NCBI GenBank assembly: GCA_032718475.1
Contig: JAUCBJ010002508.1
Location: forward strand, 1 to 35,757
DNA from: Nemertoderma westbladi
Taxonomy: Eukaryota > Xenacoelomorpha > Nemertodermatida > Nemertodermatidae
Direction: 5' to 3'
Length of the DNA: 35,757 nucleotides
In this document: one piece after another, positions 1 to 9,773 of the stretch
Layout: the number at the start of each line of letters is the position of its first letter
Position numbering within the stretch: the stretch's first letter is position 1
Translations under genes and position numbers: made by a program
Notes under the pieces: generated by a model
What the model saw: the letters and a program-made list of their open reading frames with translations, nothing else
Told to the model about the DNA's origin: nothing
The model's database searches: none

Positions 1-509
1 AATCAGAGACATGAAGGGTGACGGCTTTCACAGCGTCATGGATGCTCACAAATTATAGTTACTAACATCTATAGTTATGAAGTTATGCGCGAGTAATAAG
101 TAAATTTTGGGAAAATAATAATTTAAATAATAACAATTTAGATAAAATAAATTTTTTGAAAAAACTAGTTGTTACGGAGTCGCATAGTCGTCTACAGTTC
201 CCCAGTCTACAGCTAGATGGCGAAATATCAATATCTGAAAGTACATCTTCTCCAACTTTGTTATTTACAATCCCTTTAGACTGAAACTTGCTAGCATCTA
301 CTATAGCATATAGGCTGTATCTTTACAGAAATGCAGCGTCGTCTGCATTACACCTGTCTGCAGGTAGAGTGTGAAATTTCTGAAAGTTAACATTTTCTAG
401 AATTTTTGATATTTACTTACAATTGCTGTTAAGCTGAAACTTGACAGTTATCTTCTACGGGGGTGAGGTTTTACTTTTCTCAACATATTCACATAACATC
501 ATACATGGC
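1..509. other. AT-rich noncoding DNA
   Basis: I see no open frame of useful length, no RNA gene and no clear repeat here. The stretch is AT-rich, with short A/T runs typical of animal intergenic DNA. Confidence 0.5.
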
Positions 510-547
510 CTAGAACGCTGTGGCCCGAAGGGCCACAGGCTTTCTAG
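510..547. repeat. GC-rich perfect hairpin with outer arms
   Basis: A 9 bp perfect stem (CTGTGGCCC at 518-526, GGGCCACAG at 530-538) closes a GAA loop. The outer arms CTAGAA (510-515) and TTCTAG (542-547) also pair. It stands out in an AT-rich background. I found no flanking direct repeat, so it cannot be called a foldback transposon. Confidence 0.6.
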
Positions 548-876
548 TTTTACTATATTCCTCAAAATATTATACTATTCAACATAATAATGCTATCTTA
601 TTCAGTTAAATAATTTAACCATACCCAATGTTACATTATTTAAATAATTTAACCAAACTCAATGTTAAATAAATAAATTTAGAGAACATCTGTGATTGTA
701 GATGTTTGTTGGTGTTGTGTTTTTTATTAACCAATAAATATTGCATTATATTAATAAGCAAACAAACACAGATTTGAGATCAACACTAAATTAAATATTA
801 CAACATAGCAAGCTATATTAATTTTAATGTATAGTTCACATTCTAATACTATAACATAGTTGCAGTTACAGAGTAT

Positions 877-1385
877 GGGCAGTGAGGCACTATCTACCAC
901 TCCCACTGAACAGCATCGTGTCCTTGCAGCCAGTTACAGTAGGGGCGGTGAGGCACTGTCTACCACTCCCGCTGAGCACCAGCATGTCCTTGCAGCCAGC
1001 TACACTAGGGGGCAGTGAGGAAACATCTACGATTCCTGCTGAGAGTCAGCGTGTCTTTGCAGCCAGTTAAAGTAGGGGAAATACTGTCTTCCACTCCCAC
1101 TGAGCACCAACGTGTCCTTGTAACCAGCTACACTAGGGGGCAGTGAGGAAACATCTACGATTCCTGCTGAGAGTCAGCGTGTCTTTGCAGCCAGTTAAAG
1201 TAGGGGAAATACTGTCTTCCACTCCCACTGAGCACCAACGTGTCCTTGTAACCAGCTACACTAGGGGGCAGGGAGGAAACATCTAAGATTCCTGCTGAGA
1301 GCCAGCGTGTCCGTGCAGCCAGTTACAGTAGGGGCAGTGAGGCACTGTCTTCCACTCCTGCTGAGCGCCAGTGTGTTCTTAAAGA
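877..1385. repeat. 64-67 bp minisatellite with a 128 bp dimer duplication
   Basis: About eight imperfect copies of a 64-67 bp unit run head to tail, each starting near GGGC(A/G)GTGAGG and containing CACTCC(C/T)(A/G)CTGAG and a TTGCAGCCAG-like block. GGGC starts fall at 877, 943, 1010, 1138 and 1266. The 128 bp segments 1010-1137 and 1138-1265 look identical, so a dimer was duplicated recently. The short open frame inside it (882-1070) follows from the repeat and is not a gene. Confidence 0.85.
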
Positions 1386-3055
1386 CCTAAAACATGCACA
1401 AGTGACTCGTAGTGTTGCCAATGAGAGGCAGGTTCTAACCCATCCCATAACGCGAGTGTAGGGTTTATCCCACTTACTGCTCATGATATCTGCAACGCAG
1501 TGAAGGACAGATGAGGCATTCTCTGCTCCAACTACTCCATCTACATAGATAACAAGGGGTGAAAAGTTAGATTATCGCTGCGTGCAAGCATCTGAATATT
1601 TCCTCTTCTCCTTCTCCGCACTCAAGATAATGGATGGTGTAAGCGGATTCAATTCCCTACATTACCCACCCAAAAATGGGACCAGTGGCATTTTACCAAT
1701 ATGGTTGGCGATGTGAGATTACCAATAATAATCTCACCTCATAACCAACTGGGGGGGGATACACGCCGTAAGCCACAGAGAGAGGTGAGAGGTCAAACCA
1801 CATCAGGGGGATACACCAGCTAGTGAGGCTGGCACAAGGGGGTAACACCAACAACCATTCATCCAGACAATAGACAGCAGCCTATGGACGCGACGACGCG
1901 TACAATTCACAAACCAGTCGGGATCTCATGGTCAACTCCACGATCCCGTCACAGATGGAACAGATCTGGAAATGTAGGAGGGCGTCAGAGTTGATGACCC
2001 TAATATCAAAAAATGGCCTCCTCTGAAACTTCGGGAACCCCGTAACTGATAGATCACAGCATAGTACCTCGATATTCTGGACCTAATCAGCATCGCAGAT
2101 TACTAGCTTACGTTCGACAGCTGCTTCTGAGTAAGCCAAGCTGATGAGTCCTGCACATCACGAATTTCGTTGTGACTTAAATTTACTCAGGCGACACCAG
2201 GCTTGCAGTCTAGAAAATGTTTGTGGGGCCTTCGCGCAGCACGAGAGCCCATATTAGAAAGTACATTATACTAATCTCTATTAGATATACGAAAACCATC
2301 TTTCCCAAAATATATATGAGTGAAGGCGATGCTATCAGTTTGTGATAAACTAGTTGTAAAAACAGAGATCCATTTTAGTTTGCCGTTACAGACTTTACCT
2401 GTAGTTTGTAAACCTTCTAACTAGGGCTAATTAAGTAAAGTATTACATTTTTAGTTTTACAATAATCTTCTCCTTCATTAGCCTCGTTGCGCTCGTTCTG
2501 ATTTGTCTTAAAATAATTTTCCTAAACGGAGACTAACGACCTAATAACTATGCAAAGTCTCGAAACTGTGAGAGTAACTGCTGATATATGGCAGATGGAT
2601 ACTCGTATCCACTGTAAACTCGTTGCGTTCGTTCGTTTTTGACCAAACTTCATATTCTTTTTAAACTTTTGCGGGACTGCATACGTTCCAAGTTTATTTT
2701 AATTTCATCAAGGAATAACCGAGTTATTAGTGATCAAAAATTTACGACGACGACGACGATGACAGACAACTCGTTAATGGTACCCATATGCTAAGGCTTC
2801 GCTCATTTCGTGGCTCGCCCCACATGTGACACAGTGAATGGGTGAACCGCATCCATCACAGTTAGTAGGTGCTCCGACCAGTGGAGTGTAGCATAGTAAT
2901 AAGACAACCCATCTCGGAATTCATTAGCGGAAAGATCAAACTGATAACTGACTGATATTTATTTCCTTTCTGCTGGTTACATATCAAAATAAATTTTAAT
3001 CAATATTAACCAATAAATTTTAACCCATATTTAAAAATTTCCAGTGTAAGACAAC
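1386..3055. other. Unassigned intergenic DNA
   Basis: No credible coding frame. The part at about 1620-2200 is more GC-rich and could be untranslated sequence of an old retroelement, but I find no protein similarity. A short ACG run lies near 2742-2758. Confidence 0.4.
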
Positions 3056-3101
3056 CACCACAGAAGACGAATAGCCAGGCTATTGCCGTCTTGTTGTGGT
3101 G
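3056..3101. repeat. Interrupted inverted repeat
   Basis: Three paired blocks in order (CACCACA, AAGACG and ATAGCC on the left; GGCTAT, CGTCTT and TGTGGTG on the right) form a hairpin of about 46 bp with small internal loops. A G-rich run follows at 3121-3142. Function unknown; no target duplication is visible. Confidence 0.6.
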
Positions 3102-3448
3102 ACCAGAACCAACAGGGAAGATGGGGGGTGGGGGGGGGGGGTGCCTGGTCATTTTGAAATTTGATGTAGGCCTGTATTACTGCACGTCTGTATTGTGTAT
3201 CGTAAATCAATCAGTTTAACTACATTGTGGCTCACATAATATTTTGATTCTGTTAATCAAATGCATAGTAATGTTAAATTAATATAGAAAGTTAATTATT
3301 ACAAACAAATAGAAATACTACAATAATGAAGCACAAATTATAAAAAGCATCTCAGAATAGAGACAAATTACAAAGGGGGCGGGGGAATAAGAGTTATAAG
3401 GGGGAGGGGAGATGGGATAGGGGGAGCGGGGAACGAAAGAGGAGGAGC

Positions 3449-4498
3449 CTAGGAGACGAGGTCCAACAGACCCTCGTCCGTGGACCTAATCGATCCTAAG
3501 ATCGAAGCGGCATTGCCGATCTGAATGGCAATGAGGAGCCTCTGTAGGAGGAATCGGTGCGACCGCGGCTCGTTGGTGACACTACGTATACGGTCGCCGA
3601 TCTCCTTCAGGAAACTGCGAGTGGAAGAGCCCGGACAGCCGTAGGTCTCAAAGGCAACCGGGGAGAAGATGTAGCCCCGGTCGACTAGCTCCCGGTATTT
3701 GGCTGTTTTCTTCTCCTCAGCCACCTCCGCAACGCGACCCCCAGCAGTCAGGGCAAGGTGTATGTGGCTGGGACAAAGGGGATCTACCACAGTCGCATCC
3801 CAAGTGACGGATTTACCATGTTTCCATGGAACCATGGTTACTCCGTCGACTCGCTTCCCGCCACTCCTGCAGAGGCCTGGAGGTTCCAGCATAGCTGGGA
3901 TCCTGCAGCTGGTCAACGCACGCTTAACCAGGTCATTGACCATGGCGTGGCGTGCGTGTCGCCCAGCGCTCCTCTTACAGGAGAGGCCATGGAGACCGTT
4001 GGGTGCGACTGGGTCGTCACAGCGGGCGCATTTGTGAGGCTCGGTGACCGGGCTACCAAGGCGTATTGCGACTGCTACTTGCAACTGCGCGCCCGTAAGT
4101 TTCAGGCCCAGCGAGCTGACCGGAATGGCCTCAAGCCAGCAACCCGACACATCGTTCTTGATACAATTTAGGCGCGCAGTATCGAGTGGCAGTGCCCCCT
4201 CGCGGATGGAAGCAAGGGACGCCTCGTGGACCGGCTGTATCAGGACACGTTGTATGGCGTCAGTGGAGGAAGTGGCAGGTGGTGTGGTGCCAGTGTGGGA
4301 AGTAACTGTGGATGTGGTGTCAGTGGGAGAAGTGAGTGATGGTCTAGGTGCGGTGGCAGTGGGAACGTGAGTGTCTGTAAAAGTTGGAAGTTGTGCGTCC
4401 CGCGCGTTGGTAGCGAGGGCAATTGCAGGATCGGGGTGGCTCCCGTCCGTTCTAAATAGGCGGCCTGAGAGATCGGAGCATGCAGCAGCAGCATGCAA
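3449..4498 (-). CDS. C-terminal restriction-like endonuclease region of a non-LTR retrotransposon (partial)
   Basis: This 349-residue open frame looks like the C-terminal end of an RLE-type LINE polyprotein (R2/R4/NeSL superclade), the part that nicks target DNA. Residues 1-80 are Thr/Pro/Ser-rich and not recognisable. From about residue 81 the family-like part begins, with WLEAIPVSSLGL at 121-132. A zinc-finger-like Cys157-Cys160-His170-Cys174 is followed by an Arg/His block (180-184), KRVDG at 215-219 and TWD at 232-234. This order, CCHC then R/H then (R/K)PDG then WD, matches the PD-(D/E)XK layout of these enzymes as I know it. Here Val replaces the usual Pro in the PD motif. No RT lies upstream, so the element is 5'-truncated, ending near another LINE fragment at 4.6 kb. 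The clade is inference; the open frame and motifs are seen. Confidence 0.6.
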   Translation of the reverse strand: MHAAAACSDLSGRLFRTDGSHPDPAIALATNARDAQLPTFTDTHVPTATAPRPSLTSPTDTTSTVTSHTGTTPPATSSTDAIQRVLIQPVHEASLASIREGALPLDTARLNCIKNDVSGCWLEAIPVSSLGLKLTGAQLQVAVAIRLGSPVTEPHKCARCDDPVAPNGLHGLSCKRSAGRHARHAMVNDLVKRALTSCRIPAMLEPPGLCRSGGKRVDGVTMVPWKHGKSVTWDATVVDPLCPSHIHLALTAGGRVAEVAEEKKTAKYRELVDRGYIFSPVAFETYGCPGSSTRSFLKEIGDRIRSVTNEPRSHRFLLQRLLIAIQIGNAASILGSIRSTDEGLLDLVS

Positions 4499-4609
4499 CT
4501 GATTCTGTTTAATTTCTATTGAGATTATTACCTTTATTTTAGAATGATTGAATATTAAAATTAACGGTTTATGTTATAGCTCTGAAAATAAGTGGTTTTT
4601 TAAGTTTGA

Positions 4610-5590
4610 CGCAAAAGACGATTTTTATTTTTATAGCCAATCTCTAGTGGCACAGAGTTCAAGATTGAGGGTCCTCGAAAACTCACTGATCTCTGTGAGG
4701 AAGTTAGGTGACATAGTGGTATTGAGAAGTTGCCATGGGAAGCGCTGTGGGTATGTTAGTTGTGGGCTGAAGAACGTTTTTGGAATAGTTTACCAAGGGT
4801 GGAATTTGGGCTTATAGTTTTCGATTAAATATCATACATGAAGGTGCAAACTGATAGTTCATTGAGTTTTTTAAGTGGTAAAATATTTAATTGTTTGTAA
4901 ATGGGAATTGATGACGATCTGTAGTGTGAAAATGTAATACAGCGTAAAAGTTTATTGATTTTGGTACGTAGTGGTTTCAGAGTGGTGGAATGTGTGCTAC
5001 CCCATACCAGGATCCCATTTTTTTCTAGCACCTGATTTATATGTGTTTTCCACTTTAGTTTTGAATCTATCCGAATGCCAAGTAATTTTGTGTTGTCTGT
5101 CTGTTTTATATCGGTGTTGTTAATTTTATATTGTTATCTGTTGCTATTGGTGATAGTAGGAATAGGAAGGTTAGTAAATATGGTGTACTCAGTTTTCTTC
5201 AGGTTTAGTAATAGTTTATTGTCAGGTAACCAGTCGTAGATTTTAGTTAATTCACTGTTCGACTAGATATTAATGAGTGGATATCACGATGTGAGTTGAG
5301 TAGAGTTGTGTCGTCAGCGAAAAGTGTACAAAGTAAGTTTGTTGCTTTGGGTAAGTCATTAATAAAAATGAGAAATAGTATGGGAGAGAGGACCGATCCC
5401 TGGGGGACACCACAAATGAGAGGTAATAAAGTTGAATTATTGCCGTCGATGGAGACAAATTGTTTGCGATTAGAGAGCAAACTAGAAATAAGTTGAAGGG
5501 GTATGTCTATGATACCATAGGTTTCAATCTTATAAACAAGGAATTTGTGGTCTATTGTATCAAAGTCCTTTTTATGTGGTCAATGTATAA
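4610..5590 (-). pseudogene. Reverse transcriptase fragment of a CR1/L2/Jockey-like LINE
   Basis: Broken RT of an APE-type LINE. Reading down the minus strand, frames give DFDTIDH (motif A, about 5.55-5.57 kb), then SNRKQFVSIDG, GVPQGSVLSPILFLIFIND (motif B) and LFADDTTLL (catalytic box, about 5.3 kb). The thumb follows, with LLGIRIDSKLKWKTHI near 5.05-5.1 kb. A C-terminal tail ending in FRGPSILNSVPLEI lies around 4.64-4.7 kb in another frame. At least two frame changes and several stops show it is dead. The N-terminal RT and the endonuclease are missing, as expected for 5' truncation. The clade is not certain without a tree. Confidence 0.8.
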
Positions 5591-5725
5591 GGCGCATTGA
5601 TAGTTGTTAGTCCGTGTAGCTGTATTGGATGACGTAGTAAAAATATCTTCAGCTGCCATCTCAATACAATCAGCATTAATCAGAATTTATTTGAACTATA
5701 ACTATAATTTACATTTTTTAATCAT

Positions 5726-6126
5726 CTATTTTTTCACAATTTTGGAAAATATATATTCCTTCCAGAAGCTACTACTACTTTTCAGTAAACTTTGCATGTA
5801 TATGGAATAATATGATACTTCAACTATTTTCACTTCGCCATTTATTTCAAAAGATGGATCTGCGACGCTAAACAAGGTCCATTGTTTATTGCAAAGATGC
5901 ATTTGAAGTTGGATTTGTGCCATGAATTTACGATTGTGATCGATTGTGAAAGATAAGATTTTTGAATGGCATGTTTTGATGTTGGACATTTTACTTCTAC
6001 CACGTGCGTTGGTTTAATGGAATCTGAAATGGCATCCAAAAATAAGATTTTGTGGTATTTTATAAAAATACTAGCTACATTATTAAAACAGTAAATACCA
6101 TTGAAAACACTAGCTATCACAAACAT
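5726..6126 (-). pseudogene. YqaJ-like (PD-(D/E)XK exonuclease) fragment, frameshifted
   Basis: Two overlapping minus-strand frames together resemble the YqaJ/viral-recombinase nuclease fold. The upstream frame (from 6126) has FLDAISDS followed by HVVEVKCPTSKH, matching the usual acidic residue, spacer and E-x-K-C-P layout. The downstream frame (to 5726) has MAQIQLQMHLCNKQWTLFSV, then SFWKEYIFSKIVKK before a stop, matching the family's QxQxQMH and C-terminal FW helix. The frame change falls near 5930-5945. The usual Gly and Pro of the GASPDG-like motif are replaced. Such domains in invertebrate genomes often sit in transposons or expanded families; nothing around it shows which. No start can be assigned and the N-terminal part is not recognisable. 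Confidence 0.55.
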
Positions 6127-7598
6127 TTGTTTTCATTTTCTTTAAAACATTTGTTTTCACATGTAACTAGCCAAAATATGTCAAGAACAGTAATCAATAG
6201 CCCAAAACAATATGTTTTGGATACTTTTTGGTATTTTTATATTTTTGGATGTCAAACCAAAAACAGCTATTATGAAAGGCAAAATAATGGTGACACAGGC
6301 AACACTAGTACCAGTAACACTTTACAGTGAACTGACAAAAAAATCGAAATAATTTCCATCTAGAGCAAATCTACCCATCCCGCATTGTTCGCTGTAAAAA
6401 CAATTAAAAAATAGATTAATGAAACGCCTGGCAGTATTTAGCTAGCTATATTTATTTTTAGCTACATACAGCTCTACGGTACAGGTATGGGCGAAATAAA
6501 TATTATTCTAGAATAATTAACTTGATATTAATAATTTTCCTCCATACCGCTATCCTATAATCGATTCTTAACACAACACAAATACACATCCAAATAAATA
6601 CATAGCTACATTTATTATTTGTTTTATTTTAGATACTGCAATATTATTCTTTATACAGTATTAGCCAATCAACAGCGCTTGACAACTGTTGCTGACGTCA
6701 CTCGTGCAGTTTTTTGAAACGGCCTGATTTTTCGATTTTGCTAATTTTGCGTTTTAAAATTGCTATAACTCGGCAAATATTAATTTTTTTGAAGTAAAAT
6801 TGCTCTCTGGGGTTTTTTCACATGCTCTTTCACATGAAACCGACGAAAACTCGAAAAAAAATTTCCGAGTCGTCTACCCCATTGTTAATTAATTAATTAA
6901 TTTAAATTTGAATTTGACTGAAAAACTGAATTTAAATATTTATATAGATTGCAACTTATATTTGGCTACCTTTTAATGGGTGATTAATTTAATTATTCAC
7001 CCTTATATATTTGTAGCCTTTTTAATTTGTGCCTCTAATTGAATCAAACATTAAACTAAAATATATGTCACAATATTGGTCTGTCGGTAGCTGGTCAATG
7101 AATCTCTCATAAATTTGTTAATTAGTCGCTGTTCATTCATTGAACATTTGAACACGTGCTGCTCGAAGACCCCACAACGTGTTAGAGCTACCTACAGTTT
7201 AATTTGAGGTTGAGGATTCGGTATTGTAATTCTATTGGAGACATTTCTGTTAATGTAAAAGAGTTCACTATAGTATTTGTAATATGGCGTAGGAGGGATT
7301 AGGTTGTGCAAGTTGGTAAGGTACTTTAGAGTTTGATTCCAGTGGCTGTTAAGGAAGGGAGTGTGGTAGTCAGCCAGCTAGCTTAGGAATTGGAGGCAGG
7401 TTCCACTGGTCTCTAGTTGAGAATTGGGAGCTTATTTATATGGTTAATTGTATAATTATGTAATTAATTGTAAAATATGTATAATTCTTACAATGGTTTT
7501 TCTAAACCCAAGCAAATTTTTTCTGAAAGTTACATGTTAGGTTTTTAATCTGGCGATCTAATATACATTAGATGCGATCTAATAATGCCTAAAATAAA
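6127..7598. other. AT-rich intergenic DNA
   Basis: No supported coding frame. The stretch at 6700-6900 has T- and A-rich runs and the phrase ATAACTCG, also seen near the right end of the piggyBac-like element (25.26 kb), but the match is too short to call homology. A tandem TTAA run lies at about 6885-6902. Confidence 0.4.
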
Positions 7599-7805
7599 GT
7601 ATACTAACCGTCTAAACTTTTCTTGTATACTAACTGTCTAAACTTTTCTTGTATTCTAACTTTCCAACCTTTTCTTGTATACTAACTGTCTAAACTTTTC
7701 TTGTATTCTAACTTTCCAACCTTTTCTTGTATACTAACCGTCTAAACTTTTCTTGTATACTAACTGTCTAAACTTTTCTCGTATACTAACTGTCTAAACT
7801 TTTCT
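7599..7805. repeat. 26 bp tandem repeat array (left part)
   Basis: About eight copies of a 26 bp unit built on GTATACTAAC plus TGTCTAAAC plus TTTTCTT. Two variant units contain ATTCTAACTTTCCAACC and alternate with the main type. The array resumes at about 8187-8222, after a roughly 380 bp insertion. Confidence 0.85.
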
Positions 7806-8186
7806 AGAACTTTTTGTTGGGCACAGCTTTTGCAAATTCGGCAATGACGTCCAGGTGGGATCGAACTGGTGACCTCCGAGTTGGAAATCTGACGCTCTAA
7901 CCATTCAGCTAGCGGCTCAGGTAAAAGGTAGACCTGGAAATACTACCTGATACCTTGTATGTCCGCAATTTACCTCCTCATGGCCTCCCAACTGTCAATA
8001 CCATCATATGATGCCACTGTGCTCAACCCTACCGTACTTGGCCGTTTTTTAACCACTCACTAGAAAGAAAGGGTAGTGTATATAAACCATGAACCATCAC
8101 AGCCACAATGATTAATTAAACACTCTAGCTACTAATTTAGGTAGGACAGTTACACCCATAGAGAATTGCGACCGGTATATTTATAT
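7806..8186 (-). mobile_element. SINE-like insertion inside the 26 bp array, with a tRNA-like segment
   Basis: The segment interrupts the 26 bp array and is bounded by direct copies of TAAACTTTTCT (ending at 7805 and beginning at about 8187), an 11 bp target duplication of the kind LINE machinery makes. It holds a tRNA-like stretch on the minus strand at about 7845-7922. The tRNA-like part lies near the 3' end in the minus sense rather than at the 5' head, so the element may be composite. No protein frame. Confidence 0.5.
7845..7922 (-). other. tRNA-like sequence with A and B boxes
   Basis: On the minus strand TAGCTGAATGGTTAGAGC resembles a pol III A box/D arm, and CAGTTCGATCCCACC resembles the B box/T arm, 30-40 bp apart as in tRNAs. 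Between them, TTTCCAA resembles an anticodon loop, but its stem does not pair well. I read it as a degenerate tRNA-derived SINE part, not a working tRNA. Confidence 0.5.
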
Positions 8187-8222
8187 AAACTTTTCTCGTA
8201 TACTAACGGTCTACACTTTTCT
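8187..8222. repeat. 26 bp tandem array (right remnant)
   Basis: One and a half units of the same 26 bp repeat (TCGTATACTAACGGTCTACA and flanking bases) continue on the far side of the SINE-like insertion, showing that the array predates it. Confidence 0.7.
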
Positions 8223-8473
8223 TGTGCTCATTGTCAATCTCAGGGGTGCATGAATTGATTCCTTTGGGGTCTTTGCAGACGTCACTTCCTTTCTCGCAAA
8301 CGTAAGTGTTCCACGCCATTTCGTACTTCGCCCCACTCAAACTGCTTATCGCGTTCACTTCAGCACGTATTTTCTAAAGATTGAATTGATAATTTTTTAA
8401 GTTTTTTTAAGAATTTTTTAAAGTTTTTTATTTAAATTAGGTCAGGTAATGCATATTCAAGACCAAGGGGGGT

Positions 8474-8550
8474 GGATCTTCCACATCCATTTATCAACAA
8501 GCCAAGGATAAAAGCCTGGGTCAGGCTAGGGTGCTGCATTTTTAATGCAC
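8474..8550 (-). mobile_element. SINE body fragment
   Basis: The plus-strand blocks CCATTTATC, AAGGAT, AAAGCC and GGCTAGG occur here in the same order and spacing as at 23.19-23.25 kb, where they are joined to a tRNA-like head on the minus strand. This copy has lost the head. The surrounding open frames (8432-8720) have no protein features. Confidence 0.45.
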
Positions 8551-9112
8551 TATTAATTACAGTAGTTTTGCAATTTAAAATAAAATTTGATTTAAATTCA
8601 ATAATTTTTTCACATACAATCAATTTAAATAGCAAGTTATTTATCTATATTATTATTTATTTATTTACCAAATACAGACAACTCGAAAAATCGCACCCCC
8701 CGATAATAACGGAGTTATAAGGGAATTCGGCTAAATATTTAGACCATTATCTATTAGACATGACCTGATCAGGTCGGGGTCCCCAGAACCTGCTACCACT
8801 ATGGCAGTAAAATGGTACTACCTGTAGCTGTCAGCCCAGTAGGGCAGCCCGATCAGCGCCAGTAGCCTATTCATTATTTAGTTGATCAAGCCCCGTTATT
8901 TGGTAAGCCCCGTCAACTAAATAAGTCATTGAGGGCTACAGTGCCTAGGGCACTATTGAAGGCAAAGGCTTGAGCATACATCTGCTCTGTCTATACTAGA
9001 TGCTCCTCTACTAGTGTTAGGTAACCTAACCCAGGAGACACACTTGGTTCAAGGTGTAACAAAAGGACCCCTACAGTCGGCAGCAGGGCTGTAGGCCATG
9101 GATAGACGGAAG
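8551..9112. other. Unassigned moderately GC-rich DNA
   Basis: No credible protein frame. Short inverted motifs such as CCTGATCAGG (8763-8772) occur. It may be untranslated sequence of an old retroelement, but nothing in the window confirms that. Confidence 0.35.
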
Positions 9113-9124
9113 GTAATCAACCAA

Positions 9125-9267
9125 TCACGTCATACGTCATACGTCATACGTCATACATAACGTCATACTGAACTTGGGAGAAACGAAATTGCGACAACTA
9201 TGGAGAATCGGGTAGCCTGGTAGGATCTCATTTCCACTGTCCGAGTTCGCTCGACCTAGTAGTAGTA
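9125..9267 (+). mobile_element. 5'-truncated RTE LINE tail, 143 bp, with 12 bp target duplication
   Basis: From about 9166 the plus strand matches the 3' end of the minus-strand RTE at 25644-25750, sharing AACGAAATTGCGACAACTATG, TGTCCGAGTTCGCTCGACC and the terminal TAG repeats. It is bounded by GTAATCAACCAA at 9113-9124 and 9268-9279, a 12 bp target duplication. Its first 35 bp are a CGTCATA array (about 9127-9160), probably filler added at the truncated 5' end. The right duplication also begins a 43 bp local repeat (9268 and 9311). Confidence 0.7.
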
Positions 9268-9454
9268 GTAATCAACCAACGGCTAACCATGTAGACAAGG
9301 TTGGTGGAAGGTAATCAACCAACGGCGACTTACTGCAAAGACGCTTGTAGGAGTTGTAACCACAAGCGGTTTACTCCCACAATTGAAAGATATGAGTAAG
9401 AGAACCCTCCAGAGAAATACTGGCTCAGTCGTCGCCGAAATTGATGGACGTTAG

Positions 9455-9769
9455 TAACAAGCTCATCAGAGCACTTCAGACCCTAAACAACATCGAATCT
9501 ATAACTTCCAGGGTCATGAGTGCAACATTTGATGGGAATCCTAAGACAATATATATGTACCGGTATATGTAATATGTTGCTACAGTCCAACCAATGCCTC
9601 AGAGCCAGAACTAGCAGTCAAGTTTTATGAAGATCTGACTGGACTTATAAAGGACATTCCGAAACACAATGTCAAAGTAGTTGCTGGTGACCTGATTGCT
9701 CAAATTGATCCAGAAGACATTAAGGGTTACACCTATAACACCAGTTCGAACAGAAATGGATGCTTACTC
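9455..9769 (+). pseudogene. RTE-type LINE endonuclease fragment, broken by piggyBac-like copy A
   Basis: The sequence matches the reverse complement of the endonuclease part of the RTE at 28.5-28.78 kb. TLNNIESI, SRVMSATFDGNPK and, in other frames, the equivalents of CYSPTNASEPE, GDLNAQI and NTSSNRNG can be followed. Stops and at least two frame changes make it non-coding. It ends exactly at the TTAA at 9770-9773, where the piggyBac-like element begins. In the other copy the corresponding bases read TTAG, so the target site can be seen. The upstream stretch 9280-9450 has no clear protein match. Confidence 0.75.
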
Positions 9770-9773
9770 TTAA

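Noticed and set aside
882-1070. 62-codon open frame
   Set aside because: It lies wholly in the minisatellite and its repeats come from the tandem DNA.
2135-2175. Hammerhead ribozyme-like core (CTGATGAG … CACGAA)
   Set aside because: The stem II bases do not pair beyond two positions, the A after GAA is missing, and there is no NUH cleavage triplet where stem I would require it.
7599-8222. CRISPR-like array
   Set aside because: The units abut without unique spacers and the context is an animal genome; it is a simple tandem repeat.
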